Source: Paraburkholderia piptadeniae (GTDB lineage Bacteria > Pseudomonadota > Gammaproteobacteria > Burkholderiales > Burkholderiaceae). From it: a stretch of DNA of 64,000 nucleotides. Below, in pieces: positions 44,199 to 53,083 of the stretch. The translations under genes were made by a program, and so were the position numbers. The notes below the pieces were generated by a model. It did no database searches, was not told where the DNA came from, and was given only the letters and a program-made list of their open reading frames with translations. Within the stretch, counting starts at the first letter, position 1. Every line of letters begins with the position of its first letter. The DNA lies in NCBI RefSeq assembly GCF_900007165.1, contig NZ_CYGY02000064.1, positions 1 to 64,000 on the forward strand, in the 5' to 3' direction.

Positions 44199-44931
44199 CC
44201 TTTATCTCCAGAGCCGCCTTCTGCTTCGCGATCAGCGTCGCGATGCCGCTTTGCGCGAGATCGAGCAGCGCGTTCATTTCGCCGCGCGAGAACGGCACGC
44301 CTTCCGCCGTGCCCTGAATCTCGACGAAGCCGCCGTCGCCCGTCATCACGACGTTCATGTCGGTATCGCACTGCGAGTCCTCGTCGTAGTCGAGATCGAG
44401 CACGGGCACGCCGTCGAACACGCCGACGGAAACGGCGGCGACATAGTCGGTGATCGGCGACGTTTCGATGCGGCCCGTCGCGAGCAGCTTCGCGACGGCA
44501 TCGTGCGCGGCGACGAACGCGCCCGTGATGCTCGCCGTGCGCGTGCCGCCGTCGGCCTGGATCACGTCGCAATCGATGTTCAGCGTGCGCGTGCCCAGGC
44601 GTTCGAGATCGAACACGGAGCGCAGCGCGCGGCCGATCAGGCGCTGGATTTCCTGCGTGCGTCCCGTCTGCTTGCCACGCGCGGCTTCGCGGTCGCTGCG
44701 CGTGTGCGTCGCGCGCGGCAGCATCCCGTATTCGGCCGTGAGCCATCCCTGGCCGCGGTCGCGCAGGAATGCGGGCACAGTCTCGGCGATGCTCGCTGTG
44801 CAGATCACCTTGGTGTCGCCGAATTCGACGAGCACGGAGCCTTCCGCGTGCTTCGTATAGTGGCGCGTGATGCGCACGTCGCGCAGCTGATCGGCGGCGC
44901 GGCCGCTGGGGCGTTTCGTGATGTCGTTCAT
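44191..44931 (-). CDS. rph: Ribonuclease PH
   Basis: 246 residues from the ATG at 44931. It is a phosphate-dependent 3'-5' exonuclease that trims tRNA precursors and other RNAs. Family segments: RITRHYTKHAEGSVLVEFGDTKVICTAS, LTAEYGMLPRATHTR, and the phosphate-site ADGGTRTASITGAFVA. It is full length, unlike the frameshifted E. coli K-12 copy. First gene of rph-rdgB-hemW, divergent from yicC. Confidence 0.96.
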   Translation of the reverse strand: MNDITKRPSGRAADQLRDVRITRHYTKHAEGSVLVEFGDTKVICTASIAETVPAFLRDRGQGWLTAEYGMLPRATHTRSDREAARGKQTGRTQEIQRLIGRALRSVFDLERLGTRTLNIDCDVIQADGGTRTASITGAFVAAHDAVAKLLATGRIETSPITDYVAAVSVGVFDGVPVLDLDYDEDSQCDTDMNVVMTGDGGFVEIQGTAEGVPFSRGEMNALLDLAQSGIATLIAKQKAALEIKDE

Positions 44932-45323
44932 CGTCGGAATCAAAGGGAAGAAGGGCGGAAGGAAACTGCAATTTTACCGCCGATCGGTCCGGCGACGCCC
45001 GTGCGCAACTGTTTTCCGACCGACTCGCCAATAGCCACGCGCCCCGATGCATCGGTGCATGAACGGCGAGCGCGAGCGCCGAACGAGGTCGATGCATGCG
45101 TCGTCGCGCTATGCGATTTTTGCTCGCGTCGCAGCGCATGCAAAATGCCTCATGGCCGGGTTCACCCGCAGGCGCCGTCCGGCGAGTCCCTGCGCCCGGC
45201 CGGCCCGGCAAAAATGGGATAATGCGCGTTCCCTGCCTCGCGTCTCGTACACGCCAGGCGACTCGAATCCCTGGTCGTGCGATGTGATCGCACATTCGCG
45301 CGACCGCAATCGCGAGACCTATC
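44932..45323. other. Divergent promoter region between rph and yicC
   Basis: 392 bases without a gene. GATAAT at 45218-45223 preceded by TGG is a candidate -10 for yicC-gmk-rpoZ-spoT. No clear -35 at the right distance. Confidence 0.4.
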
Positions 45324-46247
45324 ATGATCTACAGTATGACTGGCTATGCGAGCGCCACGCGCGAACTCGCAGCGGCATCGGGCAACGGCGGCGTCAGCGT
45401 GTCCGTGGAATTGCGCACGGTGAACTCGCGCTTCCTGGACCTCAACTTCCGGATGCCGGAAGACGTGCGCGTCTGCGAGCCGACGCTGCGCGAAATGCTG
45501 ATGAACAAGCTCTCGCGCGGCAAGGTCGACATCCGCATCAACCTGCAGCGCAGCGAGCAGGCGGCGAACGCGGGCGCGCTCAACCGCGATGCGCTCGCTC
45601 AGCTCGCGGTGCTGGAACGCGCGGTGCTCGACGCGTTTCCTGACGCGGGACGTTTGCGCACGGGCGAAATCCTGCGCTGGCCGGGCGTGCTCGCCGAAAG
45701 CGGCGTGTCGCCGGAAGTGCTGCGCGATGCCGTGCTCGAATGCGGCAAGCAGGCGATCGGCGATCTGATCGACGTGCGCGGCCGTGAAGGCGCGCAGCTC
45801 GCGACGATGTTGCTCAACAACGTCAGCGAGATGGAAGCTATTGTCACGAAGATCACGCCGCTCGTGCCGGATCTGATTGCGAAGCATCAGCAGAAGATCG
45901 TCGAGCGTCTGCAGGAAGCGCTCGGCATCGCCGCGCCGGATACGGCGGCGACGATCGTGTCGCGCGAAGAGATCGCCGAGCGCATCCGTCAGGAGGTGAC
46001 GATGTACGGCATTCGCATCGACATCGCGGAAGAGCTGTCGCGCCTCACCGCGCATCTGAACGAAACGCGCCATGTCATCCAGAAGGGCGGCAAGGTCGGC
46101 AAGCGTCTCGACTTCATGATGCAGGAGCTCAACCGCGAAGCGAACACGCTTGGCTCGAAGGCGGCCGCGAAGGAACTCGCCGATTCGTCGATGACGCTCA
46201 AGCTGCTCATCGAGCAGATGCGCGAACAAGTACAAAACCTGGAGTAA
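45324..46247 (+). CDS. yicC: YicC-family endoribonuclease
   Basis: 307 residues beginning MIYSMTGYASATRE, the usual MTGYG-like start. YicC proteins are recently described endoribonucleases that cut small and structured RNAs. Long helical central region; C-terminal DUF1732 segment HVIQKGGKVGKRLDFMMQELNREANTLGSK is highly conserved. Stands 18 bases before gmk, an association seen widely. Confidence 0.93.
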   Translation: MIYSMTGYASATRELAAASGNGGVSVSVELRTVNSRFLDLNFRMPEDVRVCEPTLREMLMNKLSRGKVDIRINLQRSEQAANAGALNRDALAQLAVLERAVLDAFPDAGRLRTGEILRWPGVLAESGVSPEVLRDAVLECGKQAIGDLIDVRGREGAQLATMLLNNVSEMEAIVTKITPLVPDLIAKHQQKIVERLQEALGIAAPDTAATIVSREEIAERIRQEVTMYGIRIDIAEELSRLTAHLNETRHVIQKGGKVGKRLDFMMQELNREANTLGSKAAAKELADSSMTLKLLIEQMREQVQNLE

Positions 46248-46265
46248 TACGGGAGTATCACCAGC

Positions 46266-46928
46266 ATGACCGAAGCCAAACGCAATCCATACGCAGGCGT
46301 CTATCCCGGCAACCTGTTCATGGTCGTCGCGCCGTCGGGCGCCGGCAAGTCGACGCTCGTCAACGCGCTGCTCGCGCGCGACTCCGCGATCCGTCTGTCG
46401 ATTTCATACACGACGCGTCCGCCTCGTCCGAAAGAGCAGGACGGTGAGCACTATCACTTCACGACCGTCGAAGATTTCCTCGCGCGCCACGATGCGGGCG
46501 AGTTTCTCGAAAGCGCGGAAGTGCACGGAAACTACTACGCCACTTCGCGCGTGTGGATCGAAGAGCAGATGAAGAGCGGCCACGACGTGCTGCTCGAAAT
46601 CGACTGGCAGGGCGCGCAGCAGGTGAAGAAGCAGTTCCGCAATGCCGTCGAGATTTTCATCTTGCCGCCGTCGCTCGAAGCGCTCGAAGAGCGCCTCAAA
46701 AAGCGTGGCCAGGACGAGCCGAACGTGATCACGCGACGCCTTCTCGCAGCGGGCAGCGAGATGGCGCACGCGGCGGAAGCGGAGTATGTCGTGATCAACG
46801 AAAAGTTCGATCACGCGCTCGCCGAACTGCAGTGCCTCGTCTCGGCGACACGCTCGCGCTTCACATCGCAATACGCGCGCCACACGGACCTCTTCATGCA
46901 GCTCGGCATTCACTTGCCGCACGTCTGA
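46266..46928 (+). CDS. gmk: Guanylate kinase
   Basis: 220 residues. It phosphorylates GMP to GDP. P-loop APSGAGKST at 22-30; GMP-binding SISYTTRPPRPKEQDGEHYHF near 43-63; ILPPSLEALEERLKKRG lid region. Followed by rpoZ and spoT, so GTP supply, omega and (p)ppGpp metabolism are grouped. Confidence 0.96.
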   Translation: MTEAKRNPYAGVYPGNLFMVVAPSGAGKSTLVNALLARDSAIRLSISYTTRPPRPKEQDGEHYHFTTVEDFLARHDAGEFLESAEVHGNYYATSRVWIEEQMKSGHDVLLEIDWQGAQQVKKQFRNAVEIFILPPSLEALEERLKKRGQDEPNVITRRLLAAGSEMAHAAEAEYVVINEKFDHALAELQCLVSATRSRFTSQYARHTDLFMQLGIHLPHV

Positions 46929-46990
46929 TACGGGCGAGCTCTCGAGGACATAAGGTAGAATAACCGACATACAGAGAAGGAATTATCAAC

Positions 46991-47194
46991 ATGGCCCGCA
47001 TTACCGTCGAAGACTGTCTGAAACAGATCCCGAATCGTTTCGAACTGGCGCTTGCCGCGACCTATCGCGCACGTCAGCTCGCTCAAGGCCACACGCCGAA
47101 AATCGAAAGCCGCGACAAGCCCACGGTCCTCGCGCTGCGTGAGATTGCGGCTGGCCAGGTTGGCGTCGAAATGCTGAAGAAGGTGCCCGTCTAA
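46991..47194 (+). CDS. rpoZ: RNA polymerase omega subunit
   Basis: 67 residues, MARITVEDCLKQIPNRFELALAATYRARQL, then LREIAAGQVGVEML. Omega stabilises the beta-prime subunit and forms part of ppGpp site 1. GAAGGA precedes the ATG; TAGAAT at 46956-46961 is a candidate own -10. Confidence 0.96.
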   Translation: MARITVEDCLKQIPNRFELALAATYRARQLAQGHTPKIESRDKPTVLALREIAAGQVGVEMLKKVPV

Positions 47195-47271
47195 GGCGCG
47201 CTTCAACTTTCGATCGTCATGTAACTCAACCCAACGCGTGCAGACGGCACAATCGCAAAACGGAGGCGACC

Positions 47272-49659
47272 ATGAGCACCAACCCCTCGCCATCCGCAAC
47301 GGAAGTGGAACACGCTGCCCACGAACACGATAGCGAATCGCCATCGTCTGCACGCAAGTACATCGACGCGGTCCTCGAACAATCGTTTCGCCATCTGTTC
47401 GGACCGACCGCCACGCCGGAGCAGCCGCGCCGGCATGACGTCGTCTCGATCGCCAAGCTGACGTCCGCGCTATCCGGCTATCTGAGCCCGGAAGAGATCA
47501 AGGAAGTCAAAGCGGCTTTCCACTTCAGCGACGAAGCCCACCTCGGGCAATACCGTCAAAGCGGCGAACCCTACATCACGCACCCAGTGGCCGTCGCGGA
47601 GATCTGCGCGGCCTGGAAGCTCGACGCGCAGTCGATCATGGCCGCGCTCCTGCACGACGTGATGGAAGACCAGGGCGTGACCAAGACCGAACTCGCGGAG
47701 CGCTTCGGCGCGAAGGTCGCGGAACTGGTCGACGGGTTGTCGAAGCTGGACAAAATGGAGTTCCGCAATCGCGAGGAAGCGCAGGCGGAGAACTTCCGCA
47801 AGATGCTGCTCGCGATGGCGCGCGACGTGCGCGTGATTCTCGTGAAGCTCGCGGACCGGCTTCACAACATGCGCACGCTCGGCGCAGTGCCGCCGGAAAA
47901 GCGCCGCCGCGTTGCGCGCGAGACGCTCGACATCTACGCACCGATCGCACACCGGCTCGGCCTCAACAACACGTATCGCGAGTTGCAGGACCTGAGCTTC
48001 GCGAACTTCAATCCGCATCGTTACGCGACGCTCGAGAAGGCCGTGAAGGCGGCGCGCGGCAATCGCCGCGAAGTGGTCGGCAAGATTCTCGAATCGGTGC
48101 AGCGCGCGATTTCGGATGCGAAGCTCGACGCCGAGGTGACGGGCCGCGAGAAAACCATCTTCAGCATCTATAAGAAGATGCGCGACAAGCAGCTGTCGTT
48201 CTCGCAGGTGCTCGACGTGTACGGCTTTCGCGTGGTCGTCGAGAGCGCGCTTGAATGCTATACGTGCCTCGGCGCGTTGCACGCGCTCTACAAGCCGGTG
48301 CCGGGCAAGTTCAAGGACTACATCGCGATTCCGAAGGTCAACGGCTACCAGTCGCTGCATACGACACTGGTGGGGCCGTTCGGTGCGCCGATCGAGTTCC
48401 AGGTGCGCACGCGCAAGATGCACGAGATCGCGGAGGCGGGCGTCGCCGCGCACTGGCTGTACAAGAACGGCGGCGCTGATCTGAACGACGTGCAGAAGCG
48501 CGCGCATCAGTGGCTCAAGTCATTGCTCGACATTCAGAGCGAAGTCGGCGATTCGAGCGAGTTCCTCGAACACGTGAAGATCGATCTGTTCCCGGATGCC
48601 GTCTACGTGTTCACGCCGAAGTCGAAGATCATGGCGCTGCCGCGCGGCGCCACGGCGCTCGACTTCGCGTATTCGATCCACAGCGATCTGGGCAACCAGT
48701 GCGTCGCGGTGAAGATCAACAACGAACTGCTGCCGCTGCGCACCGAGCTGAAGAGCGGCGATATCGTCGAAGTGATCACCGCGCCGTATTCGAAGCCGAA
48801 TCCCGCGTGGCTGGGCTTCGTGCGCACGGGCAAGGCGCGTACCGCGATCCGCCACTATCTGAAGACGATGCGCCTGAACGAGTCGGTGCAGCTGGGCGAA
48901 CGCCTCGTCGATCAGTCGCTCAAGGGCTATGGGCTGTCGCTCACCGACGTCACGCCGGAAGTCTGGGACAAGCTCGTGCTGTGGACGGGCAACAAGAACC
49001 GTCAGGAAATCTTCGCGGATATCGGTCTCGGCCGGCGCGTCGCCGCGGTGATGGCCAAGCGCATCGAAGTGCTGATGAGCGGCCGCGAAGGCCATGAAGC
49101 CGACGACGAGAACCCGCGTGCCGAGCAGGGCGCGACGCCGAGTGCGCCGCCCGTCGTCATCACGGGCACGGAAGGGATGTCGGTGCAGCTTTCCGCCTGC
49201 TGCCGGCCGATTCCCGGCGACGACATCATGGGCTATATCGGCATCGGCCTCGGCATGGCGATCCACACGACGGATTGCCGTGTCGCGCAGCGCATTCACA
49301 GGCGCGACCCGGGCCGCTGGATCGACGTCGCGTGGGCGCCGCAGCCGGGGCGTCTGTTCGACGTCGCGGTCAAGGTGCTGGTCAAGAACACCAAGGGTGT
49401 GTTCGCGCGCGTCGCGGCGGATATCACGTCCGCCGACGCGAATATCGTCCACATTGCGATGGACGAAGATCAGTCGCAAGAATCGACGGTGCTGCGTTTC
49501 GTCATTCAGGTGAGCGACCGCGTGCATCTCGCGAACGTGATGCGCCGCGTGCGGACCAATCCCGACGTGATGCGCATCGCGCGCGAACGTCCGAGCGAGG
49601 AAGGGCATCGTCATCACGACGGCGGCATGCGGATCGAACGCGAGCGCGCCGATTACTGA
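47272..49659 (+). CDS. spoT: Bifunctional (p)ppGpp synthetase/hydrolase (long RSH)
   Basis: 795 residues. N-terminal HD hydrolase (about 80-230) with the His/Asp metal pair in ALLHDVMED at 126-133, intact. RelA_SpoT synthetase (about 290-400) with GYQSLHTTLVGPFG and IEFQVRT. TGS domain (about 440-505, VFTPKSKIMALPRGATALDFAYSIHS), linker, and ACT domain (about 705-785). It sets stringent-response alarmone levels. Last gene of yicC-gmk-rpoZ-spoT. A second, accessory synthetase-only protein is at 1074. Confidence 0.95.
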   Translation: MSTNPSPSATEVEHAAHEHDSESPSSARKYIDAVLEQSFRHLFGPTATPEQPRRHDVVSIAKLTSALSGYLSPEEIKEVKAAFHFSDEAHLGQYRQSGEPYITHPVAVAEICAAWKLDAQSIMAALLHDVMEDQGVTKTELAERFGAKVAELVDGLSKLDKMEFRNREEAQAENFRKMLLAMARDVRVILVKLADRLHNMRTLGAVPPEKRRRVARETLDIYAPIAHRLGLNNTYRELQDLSFANFNPHRYATLEKAVKAARGNRREVVGKILESVQRAISDAKLDAEVTGREKTIFSIYKKMRDKQLSFSQVLDVYGFRVVVESALECYTCLGALHALYKPVPGKFKDYIAIPKVNGYQSLHTTLVGPFGAPIEFQVRTRKMHEIAEAGVAAHWLYKNGGADLNDVQKRAHQWLKSLLDIQSEVGDSSEFLEHVKIDLFPDAVYVFTPKSKIMALPRGATALDFAYSIHSDLGNQCVAVKINNELLPLRTELKSGDIVEVITAPYSKPNPAWLGFVRTGKARTAIRHYLKTMRLNESVQLGERLVDQSLKGYGLSLTDVTPEVWDKLVLWTGNKNRQEIFADIGLGRRVAAVMAKRIEVLMSGREGHEADDENPRAEQGATPSAPPVVITGTEGMSVQLSACCRPIPGDDIMGYIGIGLGMAIHTTDCRVAQRIHRRDPGRWIDVAWAPQPGRLFDVAVKVLVKNTKGVFARVAADITSADANIVHIAMDEDQSQESTVLRFVIQVSDRVHLANVMRRVRTNPDVMRIARERPSEEGHRHHDGGMRIERERADY

Positions 49660-49735
49660 AATCGAAGTTGAGCGGCGGGCGCGCCGTTTGCACCACTGCG
49701 CGCAAGCTTCTGCCTGTTTTCACGGGAACGACGCG

Positions 49736-50227
49736 ATGAACGTAGCTGATCTCTCCGGCCTCGCGCTCGACTACTGGGTCGCACGCAGCCTGCACGACTT
49801 CGTGCGCGAAATCCACTTCACCGATAGCGGCCGCGTCGTCTCGATACGCGGCAACGACCGCGGCCGTGCCTGGGATGGGCGCTTCACGCCGTCGACGTCC
49901 TGGGAAGCGGCGGCCGTCGTGCTCGAACGTGCGCAGCGGCTCGAAGTGCGCGAGCGCACGCGCGACGGCTCGGCACATTGCGTCGCCGATTTCGAGGGCG
50001 GGCACGGGACGGTGTCGGCGCATGGTGAATCGCTGCGTAACGCGCTGCTGAGAGCCTTCGTGATCAGCCGCTTCGGCGATACCGTCGACGATGTGCTGCG
50101 CCAGCCTCAGGCGCTCTTTGGGATGCGCGCGACGCCGATCGGCGAGCAGGCGTCGCCGTTGGGCATCGAGAACGAACTGCCGAAGCCTGATGGCGAGATC
50201 GGCGATATCAAGTCGACGCCGCGTTGA
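49736..50227 (+). CDS. NinX-like (DUF2591-type) hypothetical protein
   Basis: 163 residues from the ATG at 49736 with GGGAACG upstream. The start MNVADLSGLALDYWVARSLH resembles the opening of phage NinX/DUF2591 proteins (L-x-G-x-ALDW-x-VA); the middle, HGESLRNALLRAFVISRFGDTVD, fits the same family. Function unknown. No other phage gene is nearby, so a chromosomal hypothetical is more likely than a prophage remnant. Confidence 0.65.
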   Translation: MNVADLSGLALDYWVARSLHDFVREIHFTDSGRVVSIRGNDRGRAWDGRFTPSTSWEAAAVVLERAQRLEVRERTRDGSAHCVADFEGGHGTVSAHGESLRNALLRAFVISRFGDTVDDVLRQPQALFGMRATPIGEQASPLGIENELPKPDGEIGDIKSTPR

Positions 50228-50285
50228 CGAGGCCTCACGCGCAGGACGATCGGGGAAAGAAGGCAAAAACGGTCGCAGAAAGACA

Positions 50286-50311
50286 AAGGGCCTTCCGGAT
50301 GGAAGGCCCTT
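50286..50311 (-). terminator. Terminator after tRNA-Arg copy 1
   Basis: AAGGGCCTTCC and GGAAGGCCCTT, a perfect 11-pair stem with a four-base loop; on the minus strand TTTGTCTTT follows. It lies just downstream of the tRNA at 50318. Confidence 0.75.
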
Positions 50312-50317
50312 CATGGG

Positions 50318-50394
50318 TGGCGCGGCTGGCAGGATTCGAACCCACGACCCCTTGGTTCGTAGCCAAGTACTCTATCCAACTGAGCTACAGCCGC
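50318..50394 (-). tRNA. tRNA-Arg(ACG), copy 1
   Basis: 77 bases, minus strand. Acceptor GCGGCTG/CAGCCGC, anticodon stem-loop CTTGGCTACGAACCAAG with anticodon ACG (read as ICG), T arm GTGGGTTCGAATCCTGC-like, encoded CCA. Identical to copy 2. Confidence 0.96.
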
Positions 50395-50457
50395 ACGCTA
50401 AACTTGAACTGCTGGGTGGTGACGCGTACTGCATCGCGTGCAACCCGGTGAAACGAA

Positions 50458-50481
50458 AGGGCCTTCCTGAAGGAAGGCCCT
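50458..50481 (-). terminator. Terminator after tRNA-Arg copy 2
   Basis: AGGGCCTTCC and GGAAGGCCCT, a 10-pair stem with a four-base loop; TTTCGTTT follows on the minus strand. Nearly the same element as the one after copy 1. Confidence 0.75.
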
Positions 50482-50490
50482 CGAAAGAGG

Positions 50491-50567
50491 TGGCGCGGCT
50501 GGCAGGATTCGAACCCACGACCCCTTGGTTCGTAGCCAAGTACTCTATCCAACTGAGCTACAGCCGC
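50491..50567 (-). tRNA. tRNA-Arg(ACG), copy 2
   Basis: 77 bases, identical in sequence to copy 1 at 50318-50394, 173 bases apart. On the minus strand it is transcribed first and has its own terminator. Confidence 0.96.
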
Positions 50568-50687
50568 ACGCAGAAATGAGATTATAGCAATGTCTCGGAA
50601 AAAGGGAAGGGCTAACCCTGAAATTTGTGACAGTGGCCGTATCATGTACGCTTGGTATTGGGATGTCCGCTTTAACGCTGAATCATC

Positions 50688-51263
50688 ATGAACAAAGCCT
50701 TTGTCAAAGAATCGACTGACGAGAGCGACGACGACTTCGAAGCCGCTCAACCCGACGTGCCCGCGGGCGCGAAGAACTACATCACGCCTGCCGGCTACGG
50801 GCGCTTGCGCGATGAACTGCTGCATCTGATCGACGACGAGCGGCCCGACGTGGTCAAGCTGGTGTCGTGGGCGGCATCGAACGGCGACCGCTCCGAAAAC
50901 GGCGACTACATCTATGGCAAGCGGCGGCTGCGCGAAATCGACCGTCGTATCCGCTTTCTGACCAAGCGCATCGATCTGGCCGAGGTCGTGCACAGCAGCC
51001 GGCAGGAAAACACGGATCAGGTGTTCTTCGGCGCGACCGTCGAATACGCGACGGAAGACGGCGAGACACACACGGTGAAGATCGTGGGCATCGACGAGGT
51101 GAATCTGGACGAGGGGCACGTCAGCTGGATCTCGCCGGTCGCGCGCGCGTTGCTGAAAGCGAAGATCGGCGATCAGGTGACGTTGCATACGCCTGCGGGT
51201 CCGCAAACGATCGATGTGCTGGACGTGACCTATCCGACGCGCGAGGAAGAGGGGGACGCGTAG
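50688..51263 (+). CDS. greB: Transcription elongation factor GreB
   Basis: 191 residues. GreB rescues backtracked RNA polymerase by stimulating transcript cleavage. N-terminal coiled coil with acidic tip NGDRSENGDYIYGKRRLREID; C-terminal FKBP-like domain FFGATVEYATEDGETHTVKIVG ... ISPVARALLKAKIGDQVTLHTP. The N-terminal ESTDESDDDFEAAQ extension is acidic and longer than in E. coli. Ends shared with the terminator at 51353. Confidence 0.95.
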   Translation: MNKAFVKESTDESDDDFEAAQPDVPAGAKNYITPAGYGRLRDELLHLIDDERPDVVKLVSWAASNGDRSENGDYIYGKRRLREIDRRIRFLTKRIDLAEVVHSSRQENTDQVFFGATVEYATEDGETHTVKIVGIDEVNLDEGHVSWISPVARALLKAKIGDQVTLHTPAGPQTIDVLDVTYPTREEEGDA

Positions 51264-51352
51264 GCGGCTCCAAAGGCCCGTGACGGCTGTGTAGCGTCGC
51301 CGATGAAGAGCACCGAGGGCCGAAAAACGAGGGCCAGCGCGAAAAACGAGGA

Positions 51353-51382
51353 CGAAAAAAAGGCGCCGCAAGCGGCGCCTTT
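51353..51382 (-). terminator. Terminator of the porin gene, possibly bidirectional
   Basis: AAGGCGCCGC and GCGGCGCCTT around a short loop; on the minus strand TTTTTTTCG follows, on the plus strand only TTTTCC. It ends the porin message and may also end greB. Confidence 0.85.
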
Positions 51383-51407
51383 TCCATGCTGCGAGTACTG
51401 CTGATGC

Positions 51408-52559
51408 TTAGAAGCGGTGGCGCAGGCCAGCCGTCACAGCGACTTGCTTGTTGTTGCCTGAAGCAGCCAGACCGTTGATGTCTGCATTGACGATCGCGTT
51501 TTCGTTGACTTGCTGGTATTCGCCCTGCAGGTACACGTCGGTGCGCTTCGACAGTGCATATGCCGTTTGCAGGTTGAACTGGTTCCAGTGCGGACGCGTG
51601 CCAGCCAGGCTTGCACGGGTGTACGTGTACGAACCAGCGATGCTGACTGCCGGCGTCAGAGCGTAGCGTGCATTCGCCTCGAAGTTCTGGAAGTGAGCGC
51701 TGCTGCCGCCGAAGCCGCCGACGCCGGCCGTTTGACCCGATGCGCCCGCGCCGATGCCCGACAGGCCCGACAGGTTCGTCTGCGAGTACACGAGGCCAGC
51801 CGTTGCCGGGCCAAACGTGTAGTTCAGGCCTGCGCCCCACGTTTGTTGACGCTGCGCGAAGAACGTGTTGTCGCCCGTCACTGCGCCGCCCGAGTTGAAC
51901 GCCGCCGTGTTGCTTGCCAGCGAGCCGTTGCTGTTCAGTTGCAGGTAAGCAGCCGCGAAGTTGAAGCCTGCGAAGCTGTACGATGCGCCCGCGCTGTATG
52001 CACGGTTGTTCGCGAAGCCGTTAGCCTGGTTCGAGAAGCCGTACAACGCGCCGAACTTGAAGCCCGCGTAGTTCGCGCTCGTGTATTTGACCGAGTTGTT
52101 GATACGGAACGAGTTGTTCAGGTTGTCGTTATCGAACGGGTGGGCGAACTGCGTGCCACCGTATTGCGTACCCGTCAGCGTCAGCGGGGCAACATAGTCG
52201 ACCATGCTGTCATATTGACGGCCGAGGGTCACCGCACCGTACTGGTCGCTTGCCAGACCGACGAACGCCTGGCGGCCGAACAGACGGCTGCCTTGCTTCA
52301 GCGTGCCGTCATTGATGCCGAAACCGTTTTCCAACGTGAAGATTGCCTTCAGGCCGCCGCCGAGGTCTTCAGCGCCGCGCAGGCCGAAACGGCTGCCGTT
52401 CACCGAACCCGTCGTTTCTTGCCAGTTGCTATGGCCGTGCTGGTTGTTCGTGTAGGTGATGCCGGCGTCGATCAAGCCGTACAGCGTGACGCTGCTTTGC
52501 GCATGCGCAGCCGTTGCAAATACGCCCGTCAGGGCAGCGACCATGAGAGTCTTTTTCAT
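51408..52559 (-). CDS. Gram-negative porin (OmpC-like trimeric beta-barrel)
   Basis: 383 residues from the ATG at 52559 (CGGAG upstream). Signal peptide MKKTLMVAALTGVFATAAHA, cleaved before QSS. Mature protein starts SSVTLYGLIDAG and ends GLRHRF with terminal Phe, the beta-barrel assembly signal. Contains GSRFGLRGAEDLGGGLKAIF and LFGRQAFVGLASDQYGAVTLGRQ, typical of Burkholderiales porins with the PEFTG-like constriction loop in between. Outer-membrane diffusion channel. Its upstream region holds a hairpin and a divergent candidate small RNA. Confidence 0.95.
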   Translation of the reverse strand: MKKTLMVAALTGVFATAAHAQSSVTLYGLIDAGITYTNNQHGHSNWQETTGSVNGSRFGLRGAEDLGGGLKAIFTLENGFGINDGTLKQGSRLFGRQAFVGLASDQYGAVTLGRQYDSMVDYVAPLTLTGTQYGGTQFAHPFDNDNLNNSFRINNSVKYTSANYAGFKFGALYGFSNQANGFANNRAYSAGASYSFAGFNFAAAYLQLNSNGSLASNTAAFNSGGAVTGDNTFFAQRQQTWGAGLNYTFGPATAGLVYSQTNLSGLSGIGAGASGQTAGVGGFGGSSAHFQNFEANARYALTPAVSIAGSYTYTRASLAGTRPHWNQFNLQTAYALSKRTDVYLQGEYQQVNENAIVNADINGLAASGNNKQVAVTAGLRHRF

Positions 52560-52767
52560 CTTTGTAACTCCGAGAACAGGATGGGTTTTAGTACCCAGGC
52601 TTGAAGGAAACTTCACGCGAGCGCTGCGAGAGGCAAATCGCGTGAACAACGCACGGTGACCGACGTGCGTTCGTTTCCGGGTAGCCAAAGTGTAGAGACG
52701 TGGCTTGCCAGATGGCCGTTCCGAATTTCGCAATAAAGTATTACAGGATAGGAAATTATCGAGCGAA

Positions 52768-52802
52768 GGCCTGAAAGCCTTATTCAGAAAGGCTTTCAGG
52801 CC
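52768..52802. repeat. Perfect 13-base inverted repeat upstream of the porin
   Basis: GGCCTGAAAGCCT and AGGCTTTCAGGCC around a 9-base spacer, about 210 bases before the porin ATG. No T tract on either side, so it is not a standard terminator. It may be a leader hairpin or a protein-binding site. Confidence 0.7.
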
Positions 52803-52963
52803 GATTGAGTCGTGCCAGGGGAGGGTGTCAACCTTTATGCGTTGTTCAATTACGACACGAAATGATGTGCGAAAACAACGTGAAAATGGCGGAATTCAGA
52901 TTGTTGTCAGCTCTGAAATAGTAGTTTGCGAGATGCGCATCTATTCAAATCCGTAGCCGGCGC

Positions 52964-52969
52964 TATACT
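52964..52969 (+). promoter_or_regulatory. Candidate -10 element of the small RNA
   Basis: TATACT at 52964-52969 would place the start near 52976, exactly at the first stem of the candidate RNA. No good -35 is present at 16-18 bases, so an activator or another sigma factor may be needed. Confidence 0.5.
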
Positions 52970-52975
52970 CAAATT

Positions 52976-53062
52976 TCTGCTTTCCGAAGCAGACTTTTTC
53001 GTTGACGAAAAAGATCTCCAAACCTTTGTCGGCGCGACTTTCTCCAAGTCGCGCTTTTTTTT
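52976..53062 (+). ncRNA. Candidate small RNA with three stem-loops
   Basis: About 87 bases in a gene-free gap. Stem 1: TCTGCTT/AAGCAGA (52976-52993) with a TCCG loop. Stem 2 follows with no gap: CTTTTTCG/CGAAAAAG (52994-53013), TTGA loop. Then an 18-base unpaired linker starting ATCTCCAAACC. Stem 3 is a terminator: GCGCGACTT/AAGTCGCGC (53032-53054), loop TCTCC, then eight T. All three stems are perfect. No plus-strand gene lies upstream that this terminator could serve. CTCC in the linker and in the terminator loop could pair with GGAG ribosome sites, a known mode of small-RNA repression. Transcribed away from the porin gene. Not matched to a named RNA. Confidence 0.75.
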
Positions 53063-53083
53063 GCCTGCGCTTACTGCACCGAT

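Noticed and set aside
49736..50227. Prophage remnant, suggested by the NinX-like protein and adjacent tRNA-Arg genes
   Set aside because: No integrase, capsid or other phage gene and no att repeat; neighbours are core genes in their usual order.
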